The position numbers and the translations under genes were made by a program. This document shows positions 5,945 to 8,099 of a DNA stretch of 8,099 nt, piece after piece. Position 1 is the stretch's first letter. Every line of letters starts with the position of its first letter. The notes under the pieces were generated by a model. The model worked only from the letters and a program-made list of their open reading frames with translations. It ran no database searches and had not been told where the DNA came from. Source of the DNA: Bacteroidota bacterium (GTDB lineage: Bacteria; Bacteroidota; Bacteroidia; B-17B0; B-17BO); the NCBI GenBank assembly GCA_947462425.1, contig CANHPI010000105.1, forward strand, positions 1 through 8,099, in the 5' to 3' direction.

Positions 5945-7054
5945 ATGAAACCATTAAAAGTCATATTAAGCGGAGGCGGAACAGGAGGACATATTTTTCC
6001 TGCTGTAGCCATTGCTAATGAAATAAAAAAAATGGTGCCTCACGCTGATATTTTATTTGTTGGTGCTTTAGGTAAAATGGAAATGGAAAAAGTTCCGGCA
6101 GCAGGCTACAAAATAATTGGTGTTCCTATTGCTGGTTTTCAAAGAAAATTTACATTATCGAATCTTAAATTACCTTTCTTAATTATTCAATCTCTTTTAA
6201 AAACCAGAAGAATCATTAACGATTTTAAACCGAATGTGGTTGTGGGAACAGGTGGTTATGCATCTGGACCTTTGCTAAAAGCAGCTACTTCAAAAGGAAT
6301 TCCGGCTTTATTGCAAGAACAAAATTCTTACGCAGGCATAACTAATAAAATTCTTTCAAAAAAAGCAGCTAAAATTTGTGTTGCCTATGATGGAATGGAA
6401 GCGTTTTTCCCTAAAGAAAAAATTATCCTAACTGGCAATCCTGTTCGTCAGGATATTACAAACGTTTCTGCAAAAAGAGATGAAGCATATGAGTTTTTTA
6501 AATTAGATAAAAGCAAAAAAACAATTTTAGTAGTTGGTGGAAGTCTTGGCGCTAAAGGAATTAACGAGGCAATCGGGCAAGGGTTACATCTATTAGCAGA
6601 TCAAAATATTCAATTAATTTGGCAAACTGGGAAAAATTATTTTGAATCAGCAAAACAACAAACTGCTGCCTTCGAATCAAAAAACATAAAAGCGGTTGAT
6701 TTTATTACACGCATGGATTTAGCCTATGCACTTGCAGATATAGTAGTATCAAGAGCGGGCGCCGGTGCAATTTCTGAATTATGTATTGTTCAAAAACCAA
6801 GCATATTAGTTCCGTTACCAACAGCTGCCGAAGATCATCAAACAAAAAATGCGATGTCTTTAGTAAATAAAAAAGCAGCCATTTTAGTGAAAGATACCGA
6901 GGCAAAAAAATATTTAATAAACGAAGCGATTGCCTTAATCAATAATAATTTATTACAACAGGAGTTAAGTAAAAATTGTGGATTACTTGCATTACCAAAT
7001 TCAACAAGCATTATTGCAAACGAAGTTTTAAAATTAGCCAACTATAAATTGTAA
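5945..7054 (+). CDS. murG: UDP-GlcNAc:lipid I N-acetylglucosaminyltransferase MurG (lipid II synthase)
   Basis: This peripheral membrane GT-B glycosyltransferase (CAZy family GT28) adds GlcNAc to lipid I on the cytoplasmic face. From ATG 5945 it is 369 residues, typical for MurG. The N-terminal lobe has the glycine-rich ILSGGGTGGHIFPA (7-20), VVGTGGYASGP (99-109) and QEQNSYAG (124-131). The C-terminal lobe has TGNPVRQ (163-169), the second glycine-rich loop VVGGSLGAKGINEA (196-209), and the UDP-GlcNAc-binding region SRAGAGAISEL (269-279) followed by PLPTAAEDHQTKNA (290-303). The frame is open back to a GTG at 5876, but those 23 extra codons merely translate the palindromic repeat (CHFERSREAK), and the glycine loop sits near residue 10 only with ATG 5945. 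The stop overlaps the murC ATG by one base (TAATG), suggesting translational coupling. Confidence 0.97.
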   Translation: MKPLKVILSGGGTGGHIFPAVAIANEIKKMVPHADILFVGALGKMEMEKVPAAGYKIIGVPIAGFQRKFTLSNLKLPFLIIQSLLKTRRIINDFKPNVVVGTGGYASGPLLKAATSKGIPALLQEQNSYAGITNKILSKKAAKICVAYDGMEAFFPKEKIILTGNPVRQDITNVSAKRDEAYEFFKLDKSKKTILVVGGSLGAKGINEAIGQGLHLLADQNIQLIWQTGKNYFESAKQQTAAFESKNIKAVDFITRMDLAYALADIVVSRAGAGAISELCIVQKPSILVPLPTAAEDHQTKNAMSLVNKKAAILVKDTEAKKYLINEAIALINNNLLQQELSKNCGLLALPNSTSIIANEVLKLANYKL

Positions 7055-8099
7055 TGAACATTCTAGACTATAAACTATATTATTTTTTAGGAGCTGGTGG
7101 TATTGGTATGAGTGCTTTAGTGCGTTACTTTAACCATTACGAAAAAACAGTTTATGGTTATGATAAAACAGAAACTGAATTAACCAATCAACTAGAGGCG
7201 GAAGGTGTTCAATTACATTTTGATGAAGATAAAGCTTTGGTAAAAAAGTTATTCTCGCTTTATAATAAGGAAGAAATTCTTGTTATTTACACCCCTGCTA
7301 TTCCAAAAGATCATGCGGAGTTGGTTTATATACAAAGCGAAGGCTACAACTTACAAAAACGTGCTTGGGTTTTAGGTGAAATTACAAAGCAGTTTAAAAC
7401 TATTGCTATTGCAGGAACTCATGGTAAAACAACAACCACTACCTTGGTAGCACATATTTTAAAAACAGCAGGCATTAATTGTTTTGCTTTTTTAGGAGGG
7501 ATATCTCAAAACTACAAAACCAATTTATTATTAGGTAATCCCTCAGATAAAGATGTTTATGTGGTAGTTGAAGCTGATGAATATGACCGTTCCTTTTTAA
7601 CACTTCATCCATATATTTCAGTTATAACAAGTGTTGATGCTGATCACTTGGATATTTATGGAGACTTAAATTCAATGCATCAAACTTATACTCAATTTTC
7701 TTCTCAGGTTCAAAAAGATGGTTTTTTGATTGTTAAAAAAAATGTTGATAACGATTTGAGACTCAAGAATAAAAGGCTCATCTACTCATTAAATTTAGAT
7801 ACTGAATACTCTGCAAATTCTATTGAAATTATTGATGGCAAATTTTGCTACAATATTAATAGTCCGATAGAGCCTGTAAGCCATGTAGCTATTGGTTTAC
7901 CCGGTTTGCATAATGTAGAAAATTCGATTGCTGCAGTTGCTATTGCACAACAATTAGGTATTAAGGGCGATGTGATAAACAAAGCCTTACGTTCTTTTAA
8001 AGGAGTGAAACGAAGATTTGATTACCGAATAAAATCAAAGTCTGTTGTATACATTGATGATTATGCCCATCATCCGGAAGAATTGAGAGCTGCAATTAC
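7054..8099 (+). CDS. murC: UDP-N-acetylmuramate--L-alanine ligase MurC (3' end missing)
   Basis: This is the first ligase of the stem peptide, adding L-alanine to UDP-MurNAc in an ATP-dependent cytoplasmic reaction. The frame is open from ATG 7054 to the window edge, giving 348 codons plus two bases, roughly three quarters of a normal MurC of about 450-460 residues. Domain 1 starts with FLGAGGIGMSAL (11-22) and has YTPAIP near 92-97. Domain 2 has the MurC-type P-loop AGTHGKTT (120-127), where His replaces the Asn seen in MurD and MurE. It also has EADEYDRSFL (173-182), SVDADHLDIYG (193-203) and GLHNVENSIAA (284-294). Domain 3 begins with GVKRRFDY (317-324) and DDYAHHPEEL (335-344). The DDYAHHP string and AGTHGKT separate it from Mpl-like ligases reasonably well, and the position after murG is canonical. 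No stop or frameshift is seen. Confidence 0.96.
   Translation, partial: MNILDYKLYYFLGAGGIGMSALVRYFNHYEKTVYGYDKTETELTNQLEAEGVQLHFDEDKALVKKLFSLYNKEEILVIYTPAIPKDHAELVYIQSEGYNLQKRAWVLGEITKQFKTIAIAGTHGKTTTTTLVAHILKTAGINCFAFLGGISQNYKTNLLLGNPSDKDVYVVVEADEYDRSFLTLHPYISVITSVDADHLDIYGDLNSMHQTYTQFSSQVQKDGFLIVKKNVDNDLRLKNKRLIYSLNLDTEYSANSIEIIDGKFCYNINSPIEPVSHVAIGLPGLHNVENSIAAVAIAQQLGIKGDVINKALRSFKGVKRRFDYRIKSKSVVYIDDYAHHPEELRAAI

Noticed and set aside
6705..7041. Two overlapping minus-strand open frames opposite murG
   Set aside because: Both are antisense to conserved MurG motifs, overlap each other and have low-complexity hydrophobic translations.

Overview
The window is a run of the division and cell wall (dcw) cluster from a low-GC member of the Bacteroidota. 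All genes are on the + strand. The order is [ftsI tail]-murE-mraY-murD-(small murD-like gene)-ftsW-murG-[murC, cut by the window end], which is the usual Bacteroidota dcw order apart from the small extra gene. Other signs of this phylum are an AT-rich base composition (about one third G+C by partial hand count), almost no Shine-Dalgarno sequences, GTG and perhaps TTG starts, a MraY near 420 residues with an extra periplasmic loop, and a GC-rich palindrome whose translation contains the CHFERSREAK-type string familiar from mis-extended flavobacterial proteins. A genus cannot be read from the sequence.

Layout. Positions 1-27 look like the last codons of the upstream transpeptidase gene ftsI. 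murE (30-1493), mraY (1495-2763), murD (2774-4147) and the small murD-like gene (4149-4616) follow with gaps of 1-10 bases, so they are almost certainly co-transcribed. A 96-base spacer with an inverted repeat precedes ftsW (4713-5870). A 74-base spacer holding a strong 24-bp-arm hairpin separates ftsW from murG (true start 5945, end 7054). The murC start codon overlaps the murG stop by one base, and murC runs open off the end at 8099.

Function. The ligases MurC, MurD and MurE add L-Ala, D-Glu and the third residue (meso-diaminopimelate, judging from a DNPR motif) to UDP-MurNAc. MraY transfers the resulting muropeptide to undecaprenyl phosphate to give lipid I, MurG adds GlcNAc to give lipid II, and FtsW polymerises lipid II at the septum together with the FtsI transpeptidase.

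The one real anomaly is the 155-residue protein directly after murD. It is a free-standing copy of the MurD C-terminal (third) domain with no UDP-substrate domain and no ATP-binding P-loop. It keeps much of the D-Glu-side signature but has lost two residues expected for catalysis. I do not see any other undescribed system; the rest is a conserved housekeeping region.
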